DNA of 64,000 nucleotides, from assembly GCA_001314845.1 (NCBI GenBank), contig LJZQ01000015.1, forward strand, positions 1 to 64,000. The letters run 5' to 3'. Origin of the DNA: Marinobacter excellens HL-55 (lineage in GTDB: Bacteria > Pseudomonadota > Gammaproteobacteria > Pseudomonadales > Oleiphilaceae). A program made the position numbers and the translations under genes. Positions 55,129-64,000 of the stretch are shown one piece after another. The notes under the pieces were generated by a model. It ran no database searches. It saw only the letters and a program-made list of their open reading frames with translations, and was not told the origin of the DNA. Positions within the stretch are counted from its first letter, which is position 1. Each line of letters starts with the position of its first letter.

Positions 55129-56189
55129 GCCGTCACGAGTCCCGGAGCGTAGCGCACTTCAGGCTTGGCATCACTCGCCTTGGCACTCTCGAGTACCCCT
55201 ACCTGCCAGACCTTTTCACCCATGGCGTTGAGGGTGTCGATGGCAAGGTCTTTCTGGTCAGCGGGTACGCACACGATCATGCCAATACCGCAGTTAAAGG
55301 TGCGATACATCTCTTCGATCGCCACGCCGCCGGCATCTTTCAACCACTGGAATACCGGGGGTAGTTCCCAGCTTTGGGTGTCGATAGCGGCAACGGTGCC
55401 TTTCGGCAGCACCCTGGGGATATTCTCAGGCAGGCCACCACCGGTAATGTGCGACAGTGCGCGGACGTCTACTTCGCGAATCAGTTGCAGCAGGTTCTTT
55501 ACATAAATACGCGTTGGCGCCATGAGGGCCTGGGCTAGGGTGGTGTCGCCCATTGGCTGACTTAGGTCCGCATCGCTGATCTCAATAATCTTGCGGATCA
55601 GAGAATAACCGTTGGAGTGCGGACCGGACGATCCAAGAGCCAGCAGCACATCGCCCGGTTGGGCGCGACTACCATCAATGACTTCGCTGCGCTCAACGAT
55701 GCCGACACAGAACCCCGCCAGGTCGTAATCTTCGCCTTCATACATCCCCGGCATTTCAGCCGTCTCACCGCCCACCAGGGAGCAGCCCGAGAGCTCGCAG
55801 CCGGTACCGATGCCATCAACCACCTGGGCGGCGATGTCGACATTGAGTTTGCCGGTTGCATAGTAGTCAAGGAAGAACAGTGGCTCGGCGCCGCCGACGA
55901 TCAGGTCGTTAACGCACATGGCGACCAGGTCGATACCGATGGTGTCATGCTTCTCCAATTGCATGGCCAGGCGCAGTTTGGTGCCCACACCGTCAGTGCC
56001 GGATACAAGAACGGGCTCCCGGTAACCGGCCGGGATGGACACCATGGCGCCAAAACCGCCGAGGCCGCCGAGCACTTCGGGACGACGGGTACGGGCTGCG
56101 GTATTCTTGATACGGTCTACCAGATCGTTGCCTGCGTCGATATCAACGCCAGCATCGCGATAGGTGAGGGACGGCTTGTGTTCGCTCAT
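55125..56189 (-). CDS. purM: Phosphoribosylformylglycinamidine cyclo-ligase
   Basis: A 354-residue AIR synthetase of purine synthesis. It starts [17 protein letters not shown] and has [36 protein letters not shown] and GIGMIVCV. It precedes purN in one transcript. The 215 bases upstream (56190-56404) are shared with the divergent DUF2066 gene and should contain both promoters; I see no clear PurR-like site. Confidence 0.97.
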   Translation of the reverse strand: MSEHKPSLTYRDAGVDIDAGNDLVDRIKNTAARTRRPEVLGGLGGFGAMVSIPAGYREPVLVSGTDGVGTKLRLAMQLEKHDTIGIDLVAMCVNDLIVGGAEPLFFLDYYATGKLNVDIAAQVVDGIGTGCELSGCSLVGGETAEMPGMYEGEDYDLAGFCVGIVERSEVIDGSRAQPGDVLLALGSSGPHSNGYSLIRKIIEISDADLSQPMGDTTLAQALMAPTRIYVKNLLQLIREVDVRALSHITGGGLPENIPRVLPKGTVAAIDTQSWELPPVFQWLKDAGGVAIEEMYRTFNCGIGMIVCVPADQKDLAIDTLNAMGEKVWQVGVLESAKASDAKPEVRYAPGLVTA

Positions 56190-56404
56190 GGGATTGTAAC
56201 CATTGGCCTGTGGGTCAGGCGGCGGATTTTAGCAGGTGCGCACGGGTGCTCCAACCGGTATTCGGCAAAGCGGGCAAATATTCGTGATACTTCATTGCCA
56301 ACCCGCAACGGACCCTTGCTACTCTCGTCAGAACGGTTGGTGTATCCTGTGCGCCAATCATGGGAACGTCAGGGTGTTACATGACTGAATCAGGAAGAAT
56401 TCAC

Positions 56405-57679
56405 ATGAAAATGTTCAGAAGCGTCGCCTTTTTAGTCGCAGCAGCGGCCAGTTTGCTGCTGACGCTCGCTGGACCGGCCGCGGCCGTTACGGTTTCAGGC
56501 CTTTACAACGTTGACGTTGCCGTCGATGGCACCGGCGCTGACGATCTGCAGGCCGGATATGCCGAAGGTTTGCGTAGGGTCATGGTTCGGGTGTCGGGCA
56601 GTCGCGATGTGCTCGAACTGGACGGCATTGACGAGGTGCTTGCCAATGCCGAGTCGCTGCTGCTGGCTTATCAGGTTCGTCGCAATGACGGCGAATCGAG
56701 AATGCAGATGAGCTTTGGTGCGGTGGGGGTTAACCGTGCGCTTGCGTCCATTAGCGCGCCGGTCTGGGGTGCTAACCGCCCGTTAACTCTGGCCTGGGTG
56801 GCGGTTGAAGACAGGGGGGACCGAAAGCTGGTGGTAGCCTCCCCGGATGAATCAGGGGGCGAAGATAGCGCCACGGCCAGTTGGCGGCAGCATCTTATGG
56901 CGGCTGCGGAGGAGCGCGGCTTGCCGGTCGCGTTCCCACCCCAAAGCGTTCAGGGCGATCGCGCCTTGCTGTCAGACTTGTGGGGCCAGTTTACCGGCCG
57001 CATCCGTGACGCATCGGCTGATATGTCCCACGACGCCTTGGCGTTGATGAGAGTTAGTCGCTCCGGCGGCCAATGGCGTGCTGGTTGGGTGTTTGATGGC
57101 ATGAGTATGGGGAGTGCTGAGCAATCGGTGACGGCAGACAACCCCGCTGAGCTTGCCCGAGCCGTCGTTGGGCGTTGGGCAGATGCTTACGCCAGCCGAT
57201 ATGCGGTGGCAGCCGGGGAGGTTGGCGATTCACCGCGAGTGGATATCGTACTCGAGGGGGCATCTTCGCTGGCGGACTATGGTCAGATTGGCAAAGCTCT
57301 GAGCGGCTTCACCCCCGTGGTTTCTGTGGGTGCCTCGCGAGTGCGGAATGATCGCCTGACGGTCCAGGTTACGTTCACCGGCGAGCTGGACCAGCTCAAG
57401 CAGTATATTGCACTGGACCCGCGCTTTGTTGTGATGGAAGGTCAGCCGGAGGAAAGAGACCCCGCCAGAGCGGCGCCCGCGAGCGAGCCGAAGCTGGACC
57501 CTCAGCTGGTGGTTGAGCCGGCTGAGGCCGATGACCAGAACCCCGAGACGGCCTTGTTCCTGTACCAGCCACTTCTGGATGGTGACGAACAGGATGCCGA
57601 GCAGGCGTTTGAATCTCTGTATCAGGTGCTTTACTACCGCTGGCAGCCGGCTCCGGTTGTTCGCGGTGGCAGCGACTGA
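56405..57679 (+). CDS. DUF2066 exported protein
   Basis: A 424-residue protein with a signal peptide (SVAFLVAAAASLLLTLAGPAAA). The N-terminal 150 residues match DUF2066 (GLYNVDVAVDGTGADD and the following LRRVMVRVSGS). ATG 56405 has AGGAAG seven bases upstream and is preferred over the ATG at 56381. The role is unknown. It leads the DUF2066, CDP-alcohol transferase, hda, parA, yqcC run, the same order as in Pseudomonas around hda. Confidence 0.85.
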   Translation: MKMFRSVAFLVAAAASLLLTLAGPAAAVTVSGLYNVDVAVDGTGADDLQAGYAEGLRRVMVRVSGSRDVLELDGIDEVLANAESLLLAYQVRRNDGESRMQMSFGAVGVNRALASISAPVWGANRPLTLAWVAVEDRGDRKLVVASPDESGGEDSATASWRQHLMAAAEERGLPVAFPPQSVQGDRALLSDLWGQFTGRIRDASADMSHDALALMRVSRSGGQWRAGWVFDGMSMGSAEQSVTADNPAELARAVVGRWADAYASRYAVAAGEVGDSPRVDIVLEGASSLADYGQIGKALSGFTPVVSVGASRVRNDRLTVQVTFTGELDQLKQYIALDPRFVVMEGQPEERDPARAAPASEPKLDPQLVVEPAEADDQNPETALFLYQPLLDGDEQDAEQAFESLYQVLYYRWQPAPVVRGGSD

Positions 57680-57699
57680 GCGTCGGCGGAGGGCCGTTT

Positions 57700-58257
57700 G
57701 TGACATTGCGCCGGTGGCGGTGGATTCCCAATGCGCTGACGTTTTTGCGGGTGTTGCTTGTGATTCCGTTTGCCGGTGCGTTGCTGGCAGGCAACTATCG
57801 GCTGTCGCTGCTCATCTTTGCGATCGCCGCCACAACCGACGCCCTTGATGGCTTTCTGGCTCGTCACTATAACTGGCGCTCCCGACTAGGCGCCGTGGCT
57901 GATCCGCTGGCAGACAAAGCCCTGCTGATAGCGGCCTACCTGATGCTGACCTACACCGGCATTCTTCCACTTTGGCTGTTTGTGCTGGTTCTTGGTCGTG
58001 ACCTGGTGATCGTCGCCGGTGGGCTCATGTATCATTACGGCGTGGGTCGATTTGAGATGGAGCCAAGCATGCCAGGCAAGCTCAACACGTTTATTCAGGT
58101 TCTGGTTGTTCTAGCGATCATTATCCTGATGGCAGGTCTCCCCATGCCGCTCTGGGTAATGGAGGTGGGTATTCTGCTGGTGGCCGCATCGGCGATCTTC
58201 AGTGGGTTTCATTACAGTCTTGTGTGGGGGCTGCGGGCCTGGAGAGCTAAACACTGA
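57700..58257 (+). CDS. CDP-alcohol phosphatidyltransferase family protein
   Basis: A 185-residue membrane protein with about five helices and the family motif DG-x2-AR-x8-G-x3-D-x3-D, read as DGFLARHYNWRSRLGAVADPLAD. Such enzymes join CDP-diacylglycerol to an alcohol; PgsA-like or cardiolipin-type roles are possible. It ends one base into the hda start codon. Whether it is the housekeeping phosphatidylglycerophosphate synthase cannot be settled here. Confidence 0.85.
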   Translation: MTLRRWRWIPNALTFLRVLLVIPFAGALLAGNYRLSLLIFAIAATTDALDGFLARHYNWRSRLGAVADPLADKALLIAAYLMLTYTGILPLWLFVLVLGRDLVIVAGGLMYHYGVGRFEMEPSMPGKLNTFIQVLVVLAIIILMAGLPMPLWVMEVGILLVAASAIFSGFHYSLVWGLRAWRAKH

Positions 58258-58955
58258 TGGCCACTTCGCAGATGGTTCTGGGGGTCAAGCTTCGTGATGA
58301 TGCCCGGTTTGACAATTTTCACGGTGACCGGAATCGCGATGCCGCGCGGCGCCTGGAAGTGGTGTGTGAGCAGCCCGCTGGGGCACCGGTTGTTGTGATC
58401 TGTGGCGATTCGGATACTGGTAAAAGCCATTTGTTGCAGGCGGCCTGCCATCTGGCAGAACAGCGTGGGCAGGGGGCGGTCTGCATCAGCATCCGGGAGT
58501 TGATACCCTTTGGTCCTGAGGCGCTTACCGGGCTTGAACGTCATGGCGTGGTATGCCTCGACGACCTCGATCTGATCGCCGGCGATAGCGATTGGGAGGA
58601 AGCCGTATTCCATCTGTATAACCGGGTGTTAGACGGGGGCGGTCTGTTGATGGTGTCGTTGTCGGAAGTGCCTGCAGCCTTACCTTTTGGTCTGGCTGAT
58701 CTTGGGTCCCGGTTGGCTCATGGCTTGTTGATTCAGCTCGGGGTATACCGGGATGAAGACCGGCTCCGGATTCTCATGGCAAGGGCCGAGCAACGCGGAA
58801 TGGTGATGAGTGAGGATGTTGCCGGATTTATCATGCGCCGAGCCCCGCGGCGATTGGGCGAGCTACTCGGGCTGCTGGACACTCTTGATGAAAACTCCCT
58901 GCAGGCGCAAAGGCGATTAACCATCCCTTTCGTAAAAACTGTCATGGGATGGTAG
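58257..58955 (+). CDS. hda: DnaA regulatory inactivator Hda
   Basis: A 232-residue AAA+ protein that, bound to the DNA clamp, drives ATP hydrolysis on DnaA. Walker A is CGDSDTGKSHLLQA and Walker B is VVCLDDLDLIAG. Near the N-terminus QMVLGVKL stands where the clamp-binding QLxLx motif is expected, in a somewhat diverged form. It overlaps the phosphatidyltransferase gene by one base. Confidence 0.92.
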   Translation: MATSQMVLGVKLRDDARFDNFHGDRNRDAARRLEVVCEQPAGAPVVVICGDSDTGKSHLLQAACHLAEQRGQGAVCISIRELIPFGPEALTGLERHGVVCLDDLDLIAGDSDWEEAVFHLYNRVLDGGGLLMVSLSEVPAALPFGLADLGSRLAHGLLIQLGVYRDEDRLRILMARAEQRGMVMSEDVAGFIMRRAPRRLGELLGLLDTLDENSLQAQRRLTIPFVKTVMGW

Positions 58956-58994
58956 TTACGGATCAACAACGATAATGGCCATTGGAGAGACGAC

Positions 58995-59792
58995 ATGAGA
59001 CGGGTGGTTTTTAACCAGAAAGGCGGAGTCGGGAAGTCGAGTATAACCTGCAACCTGGCAGCGATCAGTGCGACTCGTGGCAAGCGTACTCTGGTAGTGG
59101 ATCTGGATCCCCAGGGCAACTCAACTCACTACCTGCTGGGCAAGCCAGCGGCCGACCTGAAAGATACAGCCGCCGACCTGCTGGAGCAGACCGTCGCTTT
59201 CAGTGTGTTCAACCGCCGCCCGGAAGAGTTTGTGCATGCGTCATCTTTTGATAATTTGTTTGTCTTGCCGTCGAGCCCGGAGCTTGATTTTCTTGAGCGC
59301 AAGCTTGAGGCCAAGCACAAAATCTACAAGCTCCGTGAGTTCCTGAAAAAACTGGGCGACTCGTTTGATGAGATCTACATCGATACCGCACCGGCACTGA
59401 ACTTCTATACTCGCTCAGCTTTGATTGCCGCGCAGCGTTGTCTTATTCCTTTTGATTGCGATGACTTTTCCCGTCAGGCGTTGTACAGCATCCTCCATGA
59501 AATCCGGGAGCTTCAGGAAGATCATAATCCGGAACTGGTGGTTGAGGGTATTATCGCCAACCAGTTTCAGCCCAGGGCGAGCTTGCCAAAGCAGCTGGTA
59601 AAAGAGTTGATTGCTGAAGGACTGCCGGTGTTGCCGGTGCGGTTGTCCAGCTCCGTAAAAATGAAAGAATCACACCAGAGCCGGCAGCCATTGATTCACA
59701 TGGCGCCAAAACATCCGCTGACCCGTCAGTACGAGGATCTGTACCGCGTGCTCCATGGCGAGTCGGTTGAACTGGAACCTTTGGCGGATTGA
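58995..59792 (+). CDS. ParA-family ATPase without ParB partner
   Basis: A 265-residue ParA/MinD-type ATPase with the deviant Walker A in NQKGGVGKSSITCNLAA, DLDPQGNSTHYLLG, and IDTAPALNFYTRSALI. No parB or parS-like repeat follows. It could position a protein complex rather than DNA. It lies 40 bases after hda and 10 before yqcC, an arrangement found also in Pseudomonas-type genomes. The ATPase class is sure; the cargo is unknown. Confidence 0.88.
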   Translation: MRRVVFNQKGGVGKSSITCNLAAISATRGKRTLVVDLDPQGNSTHYLLGKPAADLKDTAADLLEQTVAFSVFNRRPEEFVHASSFDNLFVLPSSPELDFLERKLEAKHKIYKLREFLKKLGDSFDEIYIDTAPALNFYTRSALIAAQRCLIPFDCDDFSRQALYSILHEIRELQEDHNPELVVEGIIANQFQPRASLPKQLVKELIAEGLPVLPVRLSSSVKMKESHQSRQPLIHMAPKHPLTRQYEDLYRVLHGESVELEPLAD

Positions 59793-59802
59793 GCCAATCA
59801 GT

Positions 59803-60138
59803 ATGAGCACCAGTAAAGCCCATCTCGACCAGGTAACCGACGGTCTGTTGCAGATTGAAATTGAACTTCGCCGACTGCAGATGTGGGAGGTGAGCCCTCC
59901 CCCTGAGTCGGCGTTTCAAAGCACCGAGCCGTTCTGCCTGGACACCATGAATTTTACCCAGTGGCTTCAGTTCGTGTTCCTGACCAAGATGAAGGTGCTG
60001 GTTGAGGGCGGGCATGCCTTGCCATCAGTTTCCGGTATTGCTCCGATGGCTGAGGAGTATTTTCGGGGGCAGGAGCAATCCGGACGCGGACTGTTTCAGG
60101 CTCTGGAGCAGATGGACCGGTTGCTCTCCGATTCTTGA
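59803..60138 (+). CDS. YqcC family protein
   Basis: A 111-residue helical soluble protein (MSTSKAHLDQVTDGLLQIE; FTQWLQFVFLTKMKVLVE; PMAEEYFRGQE). It matches the YqcC (DUF446) family, whose role is unknown. It probably shares a transcript with the ParA-like gene. It converges on nadC. Confidence 0.85.
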   Translation: MSTSKAHLDQVTDGLLQIEIELRRLQMWEVSPPPESAFQSTEPFCLDTMNFTQWLQFVFLTKMKVLVEGGHALPSVSGIAPMAEEYFRGQEQSGRGLFQALEQMDRLLSDS

Positions 60139-60157
60139 GTTTATCGGGGCCCGTTTT

Positions 60158-60997
60158 TTAATCCAGGCGCATCGACAAATCGATGGCGCGGACATCTTTG
60201 GTGAGTGCGCCGATCGAAATGTAATCCACTCCGGTTTCCGCCACTGGAACCAATGTCTGTTTATTGATCCCGCCTGAGGCTTCCAGTTTTGCTTTGCCTG
60301 CAGTTATCCGGACCGCTTCGGTCATATCTTCCAGCGAAAACTCGTCCAGCATAATGATGTCTGCGCCTGCGATCAGGGCCTGGTGAAGCTCGTCTAACGA
60401 TTCAGTTTCAACCTCAACAGGCCGGCCGGGTGCAATCCGGCGCGCTTCGCTGATGGCGCTGGCAATAGAGCCGCAGGCAGCAATGTGGTTTTCTTTGATG
60501 AGGAAGGCATCCCAGAGGCCAATGCGATGGTTGTCGCATCCACCGCAGGTAACAGCGTACTTTTGCGCCAGTCGCAGCCCCGGGAGTGTTTTTCGGGTAT
60601 CCAGCAGGCGGACACCGGTGTGAGCAACCTTGCCGGCATACCCGGCGCAGGTTGTTGCAACTCCAGAAAGGGTTTGCAGCCAGTTCAGGGCGGCCCGCTC
60701 AGCGGTCAGTAAAGAGCGGGCAGGGCCCGCCATGGTGAAGATCACCTGATCTGCAGCCACGTCTTCACCGTCCTGGTATCGCCAGGTAAGTTTGACTGCA
60801 GGGTCAACCTGCCGGAACACTTCGTCTACCCAATCTTTGCCAGAGAGCCGCGCGGGCTCACGGGTGATCACGTGTCCGGTCGCTGCGGTGCCTGCGGCAA
60901 TCAGCATCGCGGTGATGTCGCCATCACCGACATCTTCACGGAGGCTGTGAGCAACGGATTCAATGCGGGCCTGGCGGAGCAATTCAGGGGCGATCAT
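60158..60997 (-). CDS. nadC: Nicotinate-nucleotide pyrophosphorylase (carboxylating)
   Basis: A 279-residue enzyme that converts quinolinate and PRPP to nicotinate mononucleotide in NAD synthesis. It has [48 protein letters not shown] and [11 protein letters not shown]. The start lies about 220 bases from the divergent DUF1631 gene. In E. coli nadC is divergent from ampD; here DUF1631 is inserted between them. Confidence 0.96.
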   Translation of the reverse strand: MIAPELLRQARIESVAHSLREDVGDGDITAMLIAAGTAATGHVITREPARLSGKDWVDEVFRQVDPAVKLTWRYQDGEDVAADQVIFTMAGPARSLLTAERAALNWLQTLSGVATTCAGYAGKVAHTGVRLLDTRKTLPGLRLAQKYAVTCGGCDNHRIGLWDAFLIKENHIAACGSIASAISEARRIAPGRPVEVETESLDELHQALIAGADIIMLDEFSLEDMTEAVRITAGKAKLEASGGINKQTLVPVAETGVDYISIGALTKDVRAIDLSMRLD

Positions 60998-61137
60998 GGC
61001 GTTTTCCGGTGGTCAGGAGTTGTGGTTGAGCTTAAGGCCCGCAATTCTACTGCCACCTTGCCATTTCGCAAAATGACGTTGGTTGCAGGTGCTAAAATGT
61101 GACGCAGGTCGGTGTTACACAAAAGGTGACAAATTCT

Positions 61138-61168
61138 GACACAAGGTGACGATCATCGGCCGTATGAT
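61138..61168 (+). promoter_or_regulatory. Possible promoter and short direct repeat before the DUF1631 gene
   Basis: CTGACA (61138-61143) and TATGAT (61163-61168) resemble -35 and -10 boxes but with a long 19-base spacer. The motif ACAA(AA)GGTGAC occurs twice nearby, at 61121-61132 and 61141-61150, which could be an operator. Weak, by-eye evidence. Confidence 0.3.
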
Positions 61169-61219
61169 GTATTAGTCAAATATTCAGAGCTTCAACGCTG
61201 ATCAACCCGGAGCACCCCC

Positions 61220-63517
61220 ATGGCGCACGATAACAAGGTTGTCCGTATATCCGGCCAGAAACCGGTAAGCCGGTTCTCGCTGCCGCCAGCGCTAATCCGG
61301 TTGCGTGACGCGTCAGGTCAGTCGCTCAAAGCCGTATTGTCGTCATTTTTCGAACAGGCCGATGACAGCTTGTTTGCGCTCGCCGACCGCGCGGGTTCCA
61401 ACCAGGACCAGACCGCCTATTTTGACGCCATGCGGGAGTTGCGGCTACGCAGAAAGTCCATGACCGTATCGATGCTTCAGTACGTCAGCCAGGCGTTCAA
61501 TGAGTCTGGTCGATTCAAGCCTGGGCGGTCAGGTGCCTCGCTTGAGCAAGTTGATCAGGATTCGTTAAGCCTGCTTGATCATTCCGAGCTGGAACAGCAG
61601 GTTGCGATTGAAAACCTAGTGACCAAATTGCGTAACCAGTACGAGGAGCCGGTGCGCATGTTGGCCACTCGTGTGCGCCACCTTATGCCTGACATTGAGT
61701 TAGCAGACGATCAGATGCCGCTGAGCCCGGAGGTTATTTGCGGTGGTATCTCCGAGGCATGTGCAGACCTTGATATTGATATTCGCGCCAAGCTGGTGGT
61801 TTTGAAATTGTTTGAACGCCTTTTGGTGGACAAGCTCGCCGGCTTCTATGATCAAGCCAACAAAACCCTGATCGCCGAGGGTGTGTTGCCAGAGATGAAG
61901 CGAGCTCCGACCGGGAATGCGCAGAATGGCCCCCGTAAAGCGTCGCAAGGTCAAGGGCCCGTGCCACCTGCATCCACAGGTTCTACACAAGCCTATGAAA
62001 GCGACGGACCTGCAGCCGGCGGTTCACACTCTCCAACATTCTCTGAACTGAGCGCGTTGTTGCATCAGGGTGATGCACCTGAGTCTGGCGGCGGTGCTTC
62101 GCTAGGTGGCGTGACGCTGGACACCGGCCGGCTGATGGTTCGTCTTAATGAATTGCAAAACACAGTTCAGGGCCATGATTCTGGCCAGGTGATTCCACTC
62201 AGGGAACAACTTTTCTCGGTACTGCAGGAGCAGGGCGGCAAGTCCGTTTCACTGGGGCAAGTGGACGGTGACGTTATTAATCTGGTGTCGATGTTGTTCG
62301 ATTTCATTCTCGAAGACCGTCAGTTACACCCGGTGATGAAGTCGCTGATTGGCAGATTACAGATCCCGGTATTGAAGGTTGCGCTCAGTGACAGGAATTT
62401 CTTTAATCGTGGCGGGCATCCGGTCCGCAAGCTGCTCAACGAGCTGGCGTTGTCTGCCATTGGCTGGAGCGAAAAACGGGCGGGCATGCGCGACCCGTTG
62501 CGAGAAAAAATTGAAGAGGTTGTTGACCGGGTTCTTAGCGAGTTTACCGACAACGTAGAGTTGTTCGAGGAGTTGCTGAAAGATTTCAGCCACTTTATGG
62601 ATCTTGACCGGCGGCGCCGGGAATTGGTCGAGCAGCGGCTCAGAGATGCCGAAGAGGGTAGGGCCCGGCAGGAAAGAGCAAGCCAGGCGGCGACATCACT
62701 GATCAATGAAGAATCGGCGGGCCGTGATATTCCGGCTCCAGTGATGCAGATTCTCAGCGAGCCCTGGATCCGATACCTGCAATGGGTTGTGTTACGCCAG
62801 GGTGAAGACAGTCAACAATGGCAGGCAGCCTGCGTGTTGACTGAGCGGCTGATCTGGAGTGTCGACCCTGCACCGGTAACCGATAACACTCGTTCAGAGT
62901 TGCTGAGGGCGATTCCTGATGTAGTTGAGGAGCTGCGCCAGGCGCTGCATGAGATCTCTTGGGATCCGTTTTCGACGGATGCTGCCATCCGTGATCTTGA
63001 GCTTGCCCATGTTGACGTGTTCCAGAAACTGGTGACGGCGCCGGTCAATGAAGTCGATAAATCGAGCTCCGTAAGAGGTTTTGCAGAGCAGCCCGATTCT
63101 GAAGTTGTGCCGGTCGAGGAGGCAGCTCCGTCCAGCAAGCTGGTGACTGGCAAAGCAGATGTGCCGGATGAGGTGCACGATCCGGTTTCTGCGGTGATCG
63201 CTGACGTGCCGAAAGAGAAGCCCGCGGCCGTTGCTGCTGCCGAATGGCTTGCCCGCGCGGATCAATTGCGGGTTGGATCCTGGGTAGAGCTGGTTCGTGA
63301 CGATGTTCGGGTGCGCTGCAAACTGGCGGCGTTTATCAAGGCTACCGGCAAGTACATATTTGTTAACCGCAGCGGAACCAAAGTGGCTGAGTATCATCGC
63401 GATGACCTGGCGACCACACTTCAGGATGGCTTGATGACGCTTCTGGATGATGGCCTTATTTTTGACCGGGCTCTCGAGTCGATTATTGATAACCTGAGGC
63501 ACAACCGGAAAGACTGA
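61220..63517 (+). CDS. DUF1631 family protein
   Basis: A 765-residue soluble protein matching DUF1631, a family of Pseudomonas-type gammaproteobacteria that is sometimes mislabelled thymidine phosphorylase. It is mainly helical, with a Gly/Ser/Pro-rich linker at about 230-275. A C-terminal segment of about 80 residues (SWVELVRDDVRVRCKLAAF, KYIFVNRSGTKVAEY) looks like a small beta-barrel, perhaps PilZ-like. That would suit a c-di-GMP link, but I do not see the RxxxR motif. It lies between nadC and ampD. Confidence 0.8.
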   Translation: MAHDNKVVRISGQKPVSRFSLPPALIRLRDASGQSLKAVLSSFFEQADDSLFALADRAGSNQDQTAYFDAMRELRLRRKSMTVSMLQYVSQAFNESGRFKPGRSGASLEQVDQDSLSLLDHSELEQQVAIENLVTKLRNQYEEPVRMLATRVRHLMPDIELADDQMPLSPEVICGGISEACADLDIDIRAKLVVLKLFERLLVDKLAGFYDQANKTLIAEGVLPEMKRAPTGNAQNGPRKASQGQGPVPPASTGSTQAYESDGPAAGGSHSPTFSELSALLHQGDAPESGGGASLGGVTLDTGRLMVRLNELQNTVQGHDSGQVIPLREQLFSVLQEQGGKSVSLGQVDGDVINLVSMLFDFILEDRQLHPVMKSLIGRLQIPVLKVALSDRNFFNRGGHPVRKLLNELALSAIGWSEKRAGMRDPLREKIEEVVDRVLSEFTDNVELFEELLKDFSHFMDLDRRRRELVEQRLRDAEEGRARQERASQAATSLINEESAGRDIPAPVMQILSEPWIRYLQWVVLRQGEDSQQWQAACVLTERLIWSVDPAPVTDNTRSELLRAIPDVVEELRQALHEISWDPFSTDAAIRDLELAHVDVFQKLVTAPVNEVDKSSSVRGFAEQPDSEVVPVEEAAPSSKLVTGKADVPDEVHDPVSAVIADVPKEKPAAVAAAEWLARADQLRVGSWVELVRDDVRVRCKLAAFIKATGKYIFVNRSGTKVAEYHRDDLATTLQDGLMTLLDDGLIFDRALESIIDNLRHNRKD

Positions 63518-63629
63518 ACCTGTTAGTGGCGGTAGCACTCCAGGGCCCGTAGCATCCGCAGTCGCTTTGTGATTCAATCGATCAGTCATTTTCAGCGCCT
63601 GTGGATACGCTTTGCCAAATTCCGATTCC

Positions 63630-64000
63630 ATGATCCGAGACCAACAACACGCCCTGCAGGTTACGCCTGCCCTGGCGGCAGAATTAAAGAGCACCGGTCG
63701 ATTCCCTGGAAGTCGCTGGGCTCCCTCGCCAAATTTCGGCCCCAGGCCGGACAGCGCCAAAATCTCTTTACTGGTTGTGCACAACATCAGCTTGCCACCG
63801 GGTCAGTTTGGTGGTCCCGAGATCGAACAATTCTTCTGCAATCAGCTCGACCCGTCGGTGCACCCCTACTTTGAAACCATTGCATCCCTGCAGGTCTCAG
63901 CTCATGCCCTGGTGCGTCGAGATGGTTCTGTCGTGCAGTTTGTCAGTTGTCTGGATCGGGCATGGCATGCCGGCCGGTCCTGCTTCGACGGTGAGGAGGA
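63630..64000 (+). CDS. ampD: 1,6-anhydro-N-acetylmuramyl-L-alanine amidase AmpD, 5' part
   Basis: The frame stays open to the window end (123 codons). It starts at ATG 63630 and has GRFPGSRWAPSPNFGPRPD, SLLVVHNISLPPGQFGGP with the first zinc His, HPYFETIASLQVSAH, and AWHAGRS. This matches cytoplasmic AmpD, which cuts anhydromuropeptides in cell-wall recycling and so keeps ampC beta-lactamase repressed where present. The remaining zinc ligands would lie beyond the window. Confidence 0.88.
   Translation, partial: MIRDQQHALQVTPALAAELKSTGRFPGSRWAPSPNFGPRPDSAKISLLVVHNISLPPGQFGGPEIEQFFCNQLDPSVHPYFETIASLQVSAHALVRRDGSVVQFVSCLDRAWHAGRSCFDGEE

Overview
The window reads as chromosomal DNA of a marine gammaproteobacterium close to Marinobacter. 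This is an inference from gene order and protein character: a Pseudomonas-type arsC/wrbA/hda/purMN neighbourhood, the ftsB-ispD-ispF-truD-surE-pcm-nlpD-rpoS string, metG-rnfABCDGE-nth, and DUF1631 and DUF294 proteins. Coding density is high, most genes belong to conserved core operons, and there is no prophage, insertion sequence, CRISPR array or tRNA gene that I could support.

Layout. 1-121: 3' end of a 5S rRNA gene (end of an rrn operon) and its terminator. 163-12452 (minus strand): an acetate-type transport and signalling block. It runs from a DUF294/CBS protein and a DnaQ-like exonuclease, through a two-subunit Na+/solute symporter and a small membrane protein, to a CrbS-like transporter/sensor kinase, a receiver-TPR protein, a soluble histidine kinase and a receiver with a C-terminal membrane helix. 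12639-19227 (plus): smrA, a small repeat lipoprotein, an IorAB-type molybdenum hydroxylase, mtnB-mtnD-mtnC (methionine salvage) and a DUF3080 lipoprotein. 19236-22449 (minus): a PilB/GspE-type ATPase gene broken by a one-base shift, DUF2069, wrbA and an arsC-like gene. 22513-40521 (plus): a TlpA-like lipoprotein, dnaE, accA, tilS, pyrG, kdsA, eno, ftsB, ispD, ispF, truD, surE, pcm, DUF368, nlpD and rpoS. 40718-41293: an exported chalcone-isomerase-like protein. 41356-49578 (minus): metG, rnfABCDGE and nth. 49757-53622 (plus): mrp/apbC, dcd, yjaG-like and avtA. 53647-56189 (minus): DUF3108, purN and purM. 56405-60138 (plus): DUF2066, a CDP-alcohol phosphatidyltransferase, hda, a lone parA and yqcC. 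Then nadC (minus), DUF1631 (plus) and the start of ampD, cut by the window end. No gap between genes exceeds about 300 bases.

The most interesting signal is not a gene. Three intergenic elements (31464-31576, 33421-33528, 50901-51006) have the same architecture. A conserved core of 54-57 bases can fold into two small hairpins whose loops are TCCA or TCCC. The core is enclosed by long, essentially perfect inverted arms (28, 27 and 21-26 bp). The cores of the second and third elements are identical over all 54 bases although they lie 17 kb apart in opposite orientation. Their arms differ at most positions, yet each arm is complementary to its own partner. The third element also carries a truncated second copy. 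This looks like a dispersed, structured repeat family whose arms change in a compensated way.

Other points worth a second look are the G-run frameshift in the PilB/GspE-like gene, a membrane-anchored receiver paired with a soluble kinase, an EF-hand-like loop in the symporter, a three-repeat mini-lipoprotein, and a 23-bp perfect hairpin between two convergent genes.
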